Source: Thermoplasmata archaeon
GTDB lineage: Archaea > Thermoplasmatota > Thermoplasmata > Thermoplasmatales > Thermoplasmataceae
DNA length: 60,476 bases
Assembly (NCBI GenBank): GCA_021803655.1
Contig: JAJZLK010000016.1
Coordinates: 1-60,476, forward strand
Direction: 5' to 3'
The notes beneath the pieces were generated by a model, which made no database searches, had not been told where the DNA came from, and saw nothing but the letters and a program-made list of their open reading frames with translations. Below, piece after piece: positions 16,061 through 23,723 of the stretch. The translations under genes and the position numbers were made by a program. Within the stretch, counting starts at the first letter, position 1. Every line of letters starts with the position of its first letter.

Positions 16061-16603
16061 ATGGCAGTAAAGGTTGGAATCACGGGACCCACAGGGTCAA
16101 TCAAGGCGGAAGTTCTTGGAAAGATAATAGACATACTGCAGAAAGAGGGAAAGATCGTTCAGGGAGTTCTTGTGAGCGAGAACACAGAAAACAACAAGCT
16201 GACAGGATATTCGTTGTATGATCTCAATACCAAGAAGAAGGTACTATTTGCTGATGTTTCAATAATGTCAAGAGCCAAGATCGACAAGATCGGCGTTGAC
16301 ACGAGACTCCTTGAGGAGATACTGATACCCTCTCTCGTCAAGGCAAGGGAAGAAGCAGACTATATAGTCATAGATGAAATTGCAAAGCTTGAGGGAACCA
16401 CCAAGATTGTCCAGAAAGAGATAAACAATACTCTTGAATACGATAAGCCGCTCATAGTGACCCTTCACAAGAAGAGCAGGAACCCGGTTCTGCAGGAGAT
16501 CAGGAGTCTTGAAGGCGTCAGGGTTTTCGACCTGACCCCCATAAACAAGAACCTCCTTCCTTTCAAGGTCCTGAGGGTCTTGAAGGGAGAAGAAGGTTCC
16601 TGA
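16061..16603 (+). CDS. THEP1-type nucleotidase family protein with a degenerate P-loop
   Basis: 180 residues. The middle and C-terminal parts match THEP1 NTPases: YSLYDLNTKKKVLFADVS, KIGVDTRLLEEILIPSL, EEADYIVIDEIAKLE (Walker B) and KPLIVTLHKKSRNPV. The Walker A, however, reads GPTGSIKA, so the second glycine of GxxxxGK[ST] is Ile and the final Ser/Thr is Ala. Classical phosphate binding is therefore doubtful. THEP1 proteins hydrolyse NTPs slowly and their cellular role is unclear. It sits between mptD and trm1 with almost no spacing. Confidence 0.75.
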   Translation: MAVKVGITGPTGSIKAEVLGKIIDILQKEGKIVQGVLVSENTENNKLTGYSLYDLNTKKKVLFADVSIMSRAKIDKIGVDTRLLEEILIPSLVKAREEADYIVIDEIAKLEGTTKIVQKEINNTLEYDKPLIVTLHKKSRNPVLQEIRSLEGVRVFDLTPINKNLLPFKVLRVLKGEEGS

Positions 16604-17635
16604 GTGATAATCCGTGAGGGGCTGGTCGAGGCGGAAGTGCCGGACGACCATGGTGTTAAAGGCCCAGGCCACAGGGAGAGCGGTTTTTACAACGCTGCCC
16701 AGAAACTTAACCGGGATACCACCATATGCTTTCTTAACACTGTAAGGCCTGGACTGGCCCTTGATGCGTTCGGTGGTTCAGGGATCCGGGGGATCCGGTT
16801 CGACAGAGAGATCGGCATAAAGACGGTCATAGCGGAGAACAATCCCAGATCTGTATCCATGATCCAGGGGAACGTAGCACGTAACAAGTCCTCGTGTACC
16901 GTGATTCAGGGAGATTGCGAATCCGTGATGCGCGATTTCCTCTTCAGTTTCATAGACGTAGATCCGTATGGATCAGCCATGCCTTACATTGACAGCGCGT
17001 TAAGGAATGTCAGAAATCACGGATATATAGGCGTTACTGCAACAGATCTTACGGCCCTGACCGGGTCTGCCGAGAAGGTTACGAGAAGAAGGTATGGTGC
17101 ATTCCTCACAGTCGATGACCTGAAACATGAGAAGGGGGTGCGGCTCCTCATAAGAGCGGTGATAGAAAGGGGAGCCCAGTATGACAGGGCGGCAGTCCCT
17201 CTACTGTCGTTCTGGCATTCCCATTTCTATAGAGTGATATTCCAGGTGAGTGAGGGTGCCGGAAGAAGCGACCAGCTCCTGGAGAAAATTGGAACTGTAA
17301 ATATAAACGGGAAGGACCAGGGACCAATCTGGCTGGGAAACATGGAGTCGGGGGAAATTATCGACTCACTGAATGTTCCGGATCACATGAAGGAACCGGG
17401 AGACGTTGCCGGTTTCATCCGATCCCTGAAGAACGAGGATATCTGCCCGCTGTTTACCGATCTCAGGACTGTCTGCAGCAAGCTGAAGACAGACATCCCA
17501 AAGGTTTCCAGCGTAATAGAACGGCTGGAATCCATGGGACATATTGTTGCGAGAACTCATTTTTCCCCAACAGGGATCAAGCATTCGGCATCATGCTCGG
17601 CCGAAGAAATAGAGAGTGCCGTACGAAGCAATTAA
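16604..17635 (+). CDS. trm1: tRNA (guanine26-N2)-dimethyltransferase
   Basis: 343 residues, GTG start adjoining the stop of the preceding gene. Trm1 landmarks are FYNAAQKLNRDTT near the N-terminus, the SAM-binding DAFGGSGIRGIRF, FIDVDPYGSAMPYIDSAL (the DPYG motif), and GVTATDLTALTG. A substrate-binding C-terminal domain follows. It methylates G26 of tRNAs with S-adenosylmethionine. The promoter of the following lipid gene lies inside its 3' end. Confidence 0.92.
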   Translation: MIIREGLVEAEVPDDHGVKGPGHRESGFYNAAQKLNRDTTICFLNTVRPGLALDAFGGSGIRGIRFDREIGIKTVIAENNPRSVSMIQGNVARNKSSCTVIQGDCESVMRDFLFSFIDVDPYGSAMPYIDSALRNVRNHGYIGVTATDLTALTGSAEKVTRRRYGAFLTVDDLKHEKGVRLLIRAVIERGAQYDRAAVPLLSFWHSHFYRVIFQVSEGAGRSDQLLEKIGTVNINGKDQGPIWLGNMESGEIIDSLNVPDHMKEPGDVAGFIRSLKNEDICPLFTDLRTVCSKLKTDIPKVSSVIERLESMGHIVARTHFSPTGIKHSASCSAEEIESAVRSN

Positions 17636-17640
17636 TATAT
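17631..17640 (+). promoter_or_regulatory. TATA box of the lipid synthesis genes
   Basis: ATTAATATAT, inside the end of trm1, centred 31 bases before the ATG at 17667. It marks 17667 rather than the in-frame 17616 as the leaderless start of the UbiA-type gene. Confidence 0.55.
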
Positions 17641-17666
17641 TGTCATGTGCGTATCCCGGAATTCAG

Positions 17667-18482
17667 ATGAACCCGTGGATAAGAATCACCCGTCCGGTGA
17701 ATGGCATTATGGGTATTGTTGCCACGATAATATCGGCCTATATCGGATCTGGATCAGGCTTCCCCGGTTACGCTGATCAGATTGCAGCAGCATGCCTTTG
17801 TGTCTTTCTTGTTACTGCCGGAGGAAACGTGATAAATGACATCACGGACGCAGAGACTGACCGGATAAACCATCCTGATCGTCCTATCCCGATGAATCAG
17901 ATTTCATTACCCGCGGCAAGAAACTCAGCCGCAATCATATTCGTTTCTGCAATAGTGTTATCGGTTATCTTCATAGGAATAATTTCAACCTGCATTGTAC
18001 TCTTGGCTGAAGCGGTACTGATAACATATGAGCTCAGGACTAAGAAGCTTGGACTCTCCGGGAATATTTCCGTGAGCATTCTTGTCGGGCTGATATTCCT
18101 TTTCGGTGGGATTGCGGTCGGTTCCTATGAAAAGATGCTGATACTGTTCGGGATGGCATCCCTGGCCAACTTCTCAAGAGAGATCATAAAGGGCGTTGAA
18201 GACATGGAAGGGGACCTGGACAGGAGGACCTTCCCTAGAGTGTACGGGGTGAACAAGTCAGCTATTCTTGCCTCTGTAGCAGTGGCGATCGCAGTTATCC
18301 TCTCTTTCCTGCCATACCTGCTAGGCATATTTAACTGGTTTTACCTTGTTCCAGTAGTCATATCAGATGCCATGTTCATCTCAACCCTGACTCTCATAAA
18401 GAATTCCCCTGGAAAGGGACAGAAAATATCAAAGGGGGCGATGATTGTCGGGCTGGCCTCGTTTGTGGTTGGTGCAATATGA
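17667..18482 (+). CDS. UbiA-family prenyltransferase, likely DGGGP synthase
   Basis: 271 residues, eight or nine membrane helices. The first Asp-rich motif is NVINDITDAETDRINHPDRP, typical of archaeal digeranylgeranylglyceryl phosphate synthase, and the second is about GVEDMEGDLDRRTFPRVYG. The enzyme attaches the second geranylgeranyl group to GGGP, the second ether bond of archaeal lipids. The following gene makes its substrate, and its ATG overlaps this gene's stop (ATGA), which makes this assignment strong against other UbiA enzymes. Confidence 0.9.
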   Translation: MNPWIRITRPVNGIMGIVATIISAYIGSGSGFPGYADQIAAACLCVFLVTAGGNVINDITDAETDRINHPDRPIPMNQISLPAARNSAAIIFVSAIVLSVIFIGIISTCIVLLAEAVLITYELRTKKLGLSGNISVSILVGLIFLFGGIAVGSYEKMLILFGMASLANFSREIIKGVEDMEGDLDRRTFPRVYGVNKSAILASVAVAIAVILSFLPYLLGIFNWFYLVPVVISDAMFISTLTLIKNSPGKGQKISKGAMIVGLASFVVGAI

Positions 18483-19219
18483 GAATCTACGGGCAGATAC
18501 AGGATAGAATAGCAGAGGGAAAGGTCCACATGACGCTTATTGATCCGGCAGCACAGGCTCCCGAGAAGGCTGGCGATATTGCATCTGAGGCTGACCGTGC
18601 AGGCACGGACTTCTTCATGGTCGGAGGATCCACAGACATAGACCGGAAGAGAATAACTAACTGCGTTGCAGAGATCAAGAAATCTTCGAAAAGACCAGTG
18701 ATAATATTTCCCGGATCATCTTCCATGATCTGCAGCAACGCTGACGCAATATACTTCATGTCGCTTCTCAATTCCAGAAGCACGGAATTCGTGATAGGGC
18801 ATCAGGTCATGGCTGCAATTCCCCTCAGCAAACTCAAACTGGAGAAAATACCAATGGGCTACATTGTTGTTGAGCCCGGAATGACAGTCGGCCGTGTGGG
18901 AATGGCGGATCTTGTGATGAAGGACCAGCCTGAACGAGCGGTCTCCTATGCCCTGGCTGCGGAAATGTTCGGCATGAGCCTGGTATATCTCGAAGCGGGA
19001 AGCGGATCGCCTGATCACGTTCCGGACCAGATCATACAGGAAGTAAAACGCAACATTTCGATTCCACTCATTGTTGGAGGCGGAATCCGCACTCCTGAAG
19101 CGGCAAGAGAAGTCTCTTCTGCAGGCGCAGACATAGTTGTCACCGGCACAGTCGCAGAGAAGGCAAGGGATGTATATACGGTACTTGAACCAATAATATC
19201 CGCCATAAAGCACAGATAG
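18479..19219 (+). CDS. Geranylgeranylglyceryl phosphate synthase
   Basis: 246 residues, a TIM-barrel prenyltransferase. Motifs: HMTLIDPAAQAPEKAG at the N-terminus, FMVGGSTDID, IIFPGSSSMICSNADAI, YLEAGSGSP, and the phosphate-binding IPLIVGGGIRTPEAAR and ADIVVTGTVAE. It joins geranylgeranyl diphosphate to sn-glycerol-1-phosphate, the first committed step of archaeal membrane lipid synthesis. Translationally coupled to the DGGGP synthase gene by a four-base overlap. Confidence 0.93.
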   Translation: MRIYGQIQDRIAEGKVHMTLIDPAAQAPEKAGDIASEADRAGTDFFMVGGSTDIDRKRITNCVAEIKKSSKRPVIIFPGSSSMICSNADAIYFMSLLNSRSTEFVIGHQVMAAIPLSKLKLEKIPMGYIVVEPGMTVGRVGMADLVMKDQPERAVSYALAAEMFGMSLVYLEAGSGSPDHVPDQIIQEVKRNISIPLIVGGGIRTPEAAREVSSAGADIVVTGTVAEKARDVYTVLEPIISAIKHR

Positions 19220-19290
19220 GCGTCACCGATCCCGGTACACCCCGGATCGCAGGTAGGATAGATTTTAATCGGCTCAGGCAATGCGGGATC

Positions 19291-19524
19291 ATGGGAAAGG
19301 TCCGGGTTGAGGTCAGTTATCTTCCTGGGGTTGAGGACCCCGAGGCGATAACCATCGCGAAGAATCTTCACATTCTCGGTTTCGACGGAATCAAATCTGT
19401 AAAGATCAGCAAGGTCTATGAGTTTGACGTCCCGGACATGAAGAGATCCGGAGAAGTCACGGAAGTGGCACGGAAACTGCTGTGCAATGAAGTGATCCAG
19501 GGATACAATGTCAAAGAAGAGTGA
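19291..19524 (+). CDS. purS: FGAM synthetase subunit PurS
   Basis: 77 residues, the small subunit of the three-part phosphoribosylformylglycinamidine synthase. The pattern VRVEVSYLPGVEDPEA, LGFDGIKSVKISKVYEF and EVARKLLCNEVIQGY is typical. It bridges PurL and PurQ in purine synthesis. A TATA-like ATTTTAATC lies about 25 bases before the ATG. purL starts inside its last 17 bases. No purQ is in this window. Confidence 0.92.
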   Translation: MGKVRVEVSYLPGVEDPEAITIAKNLHILGFDGIKSVKISKVYEFDVPDMKRSGEVTEVARKLLCNEVIQGYNVKEE

Positions 19525-21814
19525 TTCCCATTCAGAGACTGTGAAGATCAGGGATCTGGATAACGAGTCCCTCGTTTCCCTGAGCAACCGGATGAGACTT
19601 GCACTCTCCGAAGGAGAGATGTCACAGTTAAGATCGTATTTTACAAACGCGGCAAGAGACCCGACCGACGTGGAAATTCAGGCAATGGCTCAGGCATGGA
19701 GCGAACATTGCTGCTACAAGTCCTCAAGATTCTACCTTAAGAAGTTCCTTTCAGGCCTCAGGAATGACAGCGTTATACTTGCAATGGAAGATGACGCGGG
19801 CGTTGTCGAGTTCGACGATTCCCATGCCTACGTACTCAAGATGGAAAGCCACAACCATCCCAGTGCTGTTGAGCCATATGGCGGAGCTGCCACTGGCGTG
19901 GGCGGAATAATAAGAGACATACTATGCATGGGAGCGCAGCCGGTTGCCGTCCTCGATTCACTCTATTTCGGTGATCCTTCGTTCGCAGGCGATGATGCAG
20001 GATCTCATTCCACAAGGTTCCTGGCGGACGGAATTGTCAGGGGCATAAGGGACTACGGGAACAGGCTCGGAATCCCCACCGTGGCCGGATCCGTGTATTT
20101 CCACGAGAGCTACAACAGGAATCCACTTGTAAACGCCGGCTGCGTCGGGATAATCAGGAAAAGTGACGTGGTAAGGAGCCGGGTTTCAAAACCGGGAGAG
20201 ATCATGGTTCTCGTTGGAGGAAGAACCGGCAGGGACGGAATCCACGGCGTTAACTTTGCCTCGCGGTCTCTTGAGGCAGGTGACAAGGAATCATCAAAGT
20301 CCGTACAGCTTGGAAATCCAATCATCGAGGAGCCGCTCATTCATGCAATGCTTGAACTGGTTGACCAGAAACTCATAACAGGAATGAAGGACCTCGGGGG
20401 AGGCGGACTTTCCAGCGCTGCAGGCGAGATGTTCTACGCGGCGGGTCTGTCCGGTACCATAGATCTTGACCGGGTCCTGATGAAAGAGGAAGGGATGAAG
20501 CCGTGGGAGATATGGGTCAGCGAAAGCCAGGAGCGCATGCTGGTCTCCATGGATCCCGGATCGCTGGAAAGATCCGAGAAGATATTCAGGAAGTGGGACC
20601 TCGACTATTCCGTAATAGGCAGCGTGAAGGAGGGCGATAACCTTGTCCTGAATTACAGTGGTGAGAAGGTGCTCGATCTTCCCCTGTCGTTCCTCACCTC
20701 TGGCCCAACTTACGTTCGCAACTATCATGACGGGAACGTTGACCGTACCTCCGTGATACCGGAAGAACCGAAGGACTACAATGCATTCCTGGAAGAGTTC
20801 CTCCGCTCGCCCAACGTCTGTTCCAGGTTCAGGATAGTAAGGGAATATGACCGGACAGTGAGGGGTTCCACCATAGTTTCCGCTGAAACCGGTTATCATG
20901 GATTCACCAGTCATTCCGATTCGGCCGTGATAAAGCCTCTCCCGGATTCAGACAGGGGACTCGTCCTGACCTCCGGATGCAAAGTACTCATGACAGAAGC
21001 GGACCCTTATGCCGGGTCGCTGATCAGCCTGGCAGAGGCTGTAAAGAATATCCTGTGCTCCGGCGGAAGGCCACACAGCCTGGTTGATTCCCTTAATTTC
21101 GGTGATCCCGAAAATCCTCAGATCATGGGAGAACTTGTATCCTCCCTGCGCGCAATCGGTGACTTCAGCCGGGAGATGAATACTCCCGTCGTGGCCGGGA
21201 ACGTCAGCCTTTACAACCGGTCCGGAGAAGTGAACATAGTCCCGACTCCAACCTTCATGATGGTCGGGATAATCGATGACATAAACAAGATCGTAACCCC
21301 TGAATTCAAGGAGAATGGGAGCCACCTGTTCATGGTGGGAAGGATTATGCCTACCCTCAACGGAAGTGAATATCTCAGGCACAGAAGATACAAATCTCCT
21401 GGAGCACCGTTCTGCGACCTGAAGGAACTGAAGGCTATTTCAGGCCTGATGGGAAGACTCACGGCGGACTCTTTGATCCTCTCTGCACATGACGTTTCCA
21501 CGGGGGGACTCCTTGTGGCCCTGTGCGAAATGGCATTTGGATCGGAGACCGGGGCCGAGATCGATCTGTCGGAGATTCAGGGCATGAGGACGTCGGTGAA
21601 GATGTTCTCTGAAGGAGGGAATGCAATTATCCTGGAGGTGAGAGAAGAAGATCGGGAGAGATTCCTTAAGGAATGCGGTGACTTGAAGCCGATATATCTC
21701 GGGAAGACTTACGGAAACTCGATATCTATCCACGATAACGGGCTTCAGGTTGTGAATTCGCCTGTGAGCAGGCTGAGGGAAATCTGGTCCACCGGGCTTG
21801 AGAATGTTCTGTAG
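19508..21814 (+). CDS. purL: FGAM synthetase subunit PurL
   Basis: 768 residues, the small-PurL type without a glutaminase domain. It carries MAQAWSEHCCYKSS, MESHNHPSAVEPYGGAATG, GMKDLGGGGLSSAAGEM and a second AIRS-like half with GNVSLYNRSG and LSAHDVSTGGLL. It uses ATP and ammonia (from PurQ) to amidate FGAR. It overlaps purS by 17 bases in another frame, so translation is coupled. Confidence 0.95.
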   Translation: MSKKSDSHSETVKIRDLDNESLVSLSNRMRLALSEGEMSQLRSYFTNAARDPTDVEIQAMAQAWSEHCCYKSSRFYLKKFLSGLRNDSVILAMEDDAGVVEFDDSHAYVLKMESHNHPSAVEPYGGAATGVGGIIRDILCMGAQPVAVLDSLYFGDPSFAGDDAGSHSTRFLADGIVRGIRDYGNRLGIPTVAGSVYFHESYNRNPLVNAGCVGIIRKSDVVRSRVSKPGEIMVLVGGRTGRDGIHGVNFASRSLEAGDKESSKSVQLGNPIIEEPLIHAMLELVDQKLITGMKDLGGGGLSSAAGEMFYAAGLSGTIDLDRVLMKEEGMKPWEIWVSESQERMLVSMDPGSLERSEKIFRKWDLDYSVIGSVKEGDNLVLNYSGEKVLDLPLSFLTSGPTYVRNYHDGNVDRTSVIPEEPKDYNAFLEEFLRSPNVCSRFRIVREYDRTVRGSTIVSAETGYHGFTSHSDSAVIKPLPDSDRGLVLTSGCKVLMTEADPYAGSLISLAEAVKNILCSGGRPHSLVDSLNFGDPENPQIMGELVSSLRAIGDFSREMNTPVVAGNVSLYNRSGEVNIVPTPTFMMVGIIDDINKIVTPEFKENGSHLFMVGRIMPTLNGSEYLRHRRYKSPGAPFCDLKELKAISGLMGRLTADSLILSAHDVSTGGLLVALCEMAFGSETGAEIDLSEIQGMRTSVKMFSEGGNAIILEVREEDRERFLKECGDLKPIYLGKTYGNSISIHDNGLQVVNSPVSRLREIWSTGLENVL

Positions 21815-22054
21815 GGATCGCGGCATGGAATGTTAGTTCCTTCCCTATTTCAGCAACCGTGATCGGAAGTGGTTCATTCCTGCGATTATAGAAGATTTGC
21901 AGTCACAATTGATATTGAGCCTGCAACAATCAACTTGCCCTTCAACCGCTCCTAAAATAGAATTTTCGTTTGTTAGTATTCCATGCAATCAGTAAAATAG
22001 TTGAGAATGATTTATAGACATAGCCTTAATTCAAGGTTTAACACGAGGTGAGTT

Positions 22055-23035
22055 ATGAATCTCAACAGTCGTAGAGTGGTTGCTGGTGGTCTGGCTTATT
22101 CTTCATATAAATTCATAAAAGAATACGTGGACAATACCGGTACCGAACCAAGCGGCCTTTACTTTAACAAGGCGTTATCCTTTCTCAACACAAACTTGAA
22201 GAGGGATGGGATCGAACTTGGTTTACCACATTGCTGGTATAGATGGGGTGATCAGGTTGTGCGTTACTACATGCCCCGGGAACTGAAGTGGACCCATGAA
22301 GAGGATGCATATACAAAAGTAGAATGGAATGGAAACCTCCCGGAATACCCGAATGCCTCCATTAAAGCAAGGATAGATTCAATAGTTAAACAGGTTACAG
22401 AAACTTATTGCAGAGCAGGAAAAATACAGGATCTTGTCGACAGAATATATGATGAGGCTCCATTTGAATTCCAGAGAAAGTATAAGCAGGTTAGAGACTT
22501 TTTCCACGTAGCTTCGACAACGCGAACTATGGATGAGAAAGGGAAAAGAGAGGTCATATTGTCAACTGTGAAGAACGCTCTGGAATCCATACCCGATGAT
22601 GAAATTTTCAAGACGGTAAGAGATTTTGCACCAACTTTCCTGGATCTCATGAATTATTGCATAACCTCCAGTGAAATTGGCCTCGGAGCGCTAAACGAGA
22701 TTTCTGAGGAGTTTTGGTTCTGGGCTTGCTATTATCTTAGACTCCATCCCAAAGCACATGAAAACATAGGTTCAGACACTGTAATGTTCTGGAATGAAAG
22801 GCTGACCGAGGAAAATGCAAAGTTTCTTGATAACTTTAGAGACCACGTACTGGAATTTTCGAAATTCATACCATCAATAGCAACCGACAAGAACCTCAGA
22901 ATCTATCTTGATGAGGCCATTGAAGAGGATCGACAGTTCAGAGCTATGCTCTCCGAATTTGAGAAAGCAGTGAGCGACCTGGGTGATTTCCTCGGAAGGA
23001 ACAAGAAACGATATAAATTTGGAGAAATAAACTAG
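22055..23035 (+). CDS. Unknown 326-residue protein paired with a PIN protein
   Basis: No family recognised. The protein is soluble, largely helical, and rich in aromatic and charged residues (LGLPHCWYRWGDQVVRYYMP near the N-terminus; FWFWACYYLRLHPKAHE further on). It has a good promoter (TGATTTATAG at about 22009) and a GAGGTGA ribosome-binding site five bases before the ATG, unlike the leaderless neighbours. The surrounding DNA is visibly AT-richer than purL and lhr, suggesting transfer. The PIN gene starts 32 bases after its stop. By position it could be an antitoxin or a targeting partner, but it is far larger than the usual PIN antitoxins. Confidence 0.6.
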   Translation: MNLNSRRVVAGGLAYSSYKFIKEYVDNTGTEPSGLYFNKALSFLNTNLKRDGIELGLPHCWYRWGDQVVRYYMPRELKWTHEEDAYTKVEWNGNLPEYPNASIKARIDSIVKQVTETYCRAGKIQDLVDRIYDEAPFEFQRKYKQVRDFFHVASTTRTMDEKGKREVILSTVKNALESIPDDEIFKTVRDFAPTFLDLMNYCITSSEIGLGALNEISEEFWFWACYYLRLHPKAHENIGSDTVMFWNERLTEENAKFLDNFRDHVLEFSKFIPSIATDKNLRIYLDEAIEEDRQFRAMLSEFEKAVSDLGDFLGRNKKRYKFGEIN

Positions 23036-23067
23036 AACTTTGGAACTACTTTCATGAGTGATTTGTT

Positions 23068-23478
23068 TTGACGTTAGATCCTGTTGTTATTGACAGTTGT
23101 GTGTTCACTCAGGATCGCGGGTTCATCTATTGGCTGAAGACTTATCATGGCAGGAAGATTATCTCATCAGTAACATATGCCGAGTTGCAAGTCTATTTTC
23201 TGGGCGCAAAGAAAAAGGAGCCTTCTTTTTTTGACGGAATCTTGAGAGCAAGCAGAATAGAAGTAGAATGGTTCAAGAAAGATCATGCCCTAATTACTGG
23301 AATGTATGGTGCTGAATCAGATTCTTTCGCGGAAGATTTCAGGGATTTTATGATAGGTTCGCACGCAAGCATTGCTCCGTGGATTGTCGTAACTTACAAT
23401 GTTTCTGACTTCCACTTCCTGAATGGGCGAGCGAAGTCGCCAGACGACTTTCGGAAAGAACATGACAACTCTTTCTGA
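23068..23478 (+). CDS. PIN-domain protein (candidate toxin nuclease)
   Basis: 136 residues, TTG start (an in-frame stop lies six bases upstream of it, so no earlier start exists). PIN features: an N-terminal acidic strand VVIDSCVF (D9), SSVTYAEL (E39), FRDFMIGSHAS (D93), and the late IVVTYNVSDFHFL (D114), giving the four acidic residues that bind metal. PIN proteins in toxin-antitoxin pairs cut RNA. The downstream position relative to the 326-residue gene follows the usual antitoxin-toxin order. Confidence 0.75.
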   Translation: MTLDPVVIDSCVFTQDRGFIYWLKTYHGRKIISSVTYAELQVYFLGAKKKEPSFFDGILRASRIEVEWFKKDHALITGMYGAESDSFAEDFRDFMIGSHASIAPWIVVTYNVSDFHFLNGRAKSPDDFRKEHDNSF

Positions 23479-23598
23479 TTCCAGAAAGAAGTCCTGGAAA
23501 CCCTGGAGTTGAAAGATGAAAGGTTATGAAATATGCAATCGTTATTCCGGCAAATGCATTAAATAGTAGATTTTATTAAATGCTCAGGGGGTGGCTTG

Positions 23599-23670
23599 AT
23601 GCTGTTCTTCGTCGGCAGAAAAGACTACGATGATGATGACGATTCAGATAGCGATGACGACGACTTCTGA
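23599..23670 (+). CDS. Asp-rich 23-residue micro-ORF
   Basis: ATG to TGA encodes MLFFVGRKDY followed by an Asp/Ser tail (five D, S, D, S, four D, F). A strong GGGGGTGG lies eight bases before the ATG, and TATA-like TTAAATAG / TTTATTAAAT stretches lie at about 23560-23582. It stands alone between the PIN gene and lhr. No family known to me; the ordered promoter, ribosome-binding site and start argue that it may be expressed. A low-complexity chance ORF is the alternative. Confidence 0.4.
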   Translation: MLFFVGRKDYDDDDDSDSDDDDF

Positions 23671-23723
23671 ACCACTTCATATTTTATTTAACTAGCAATC
23701 CGGATTCAGAGGGTATCTTCGGG

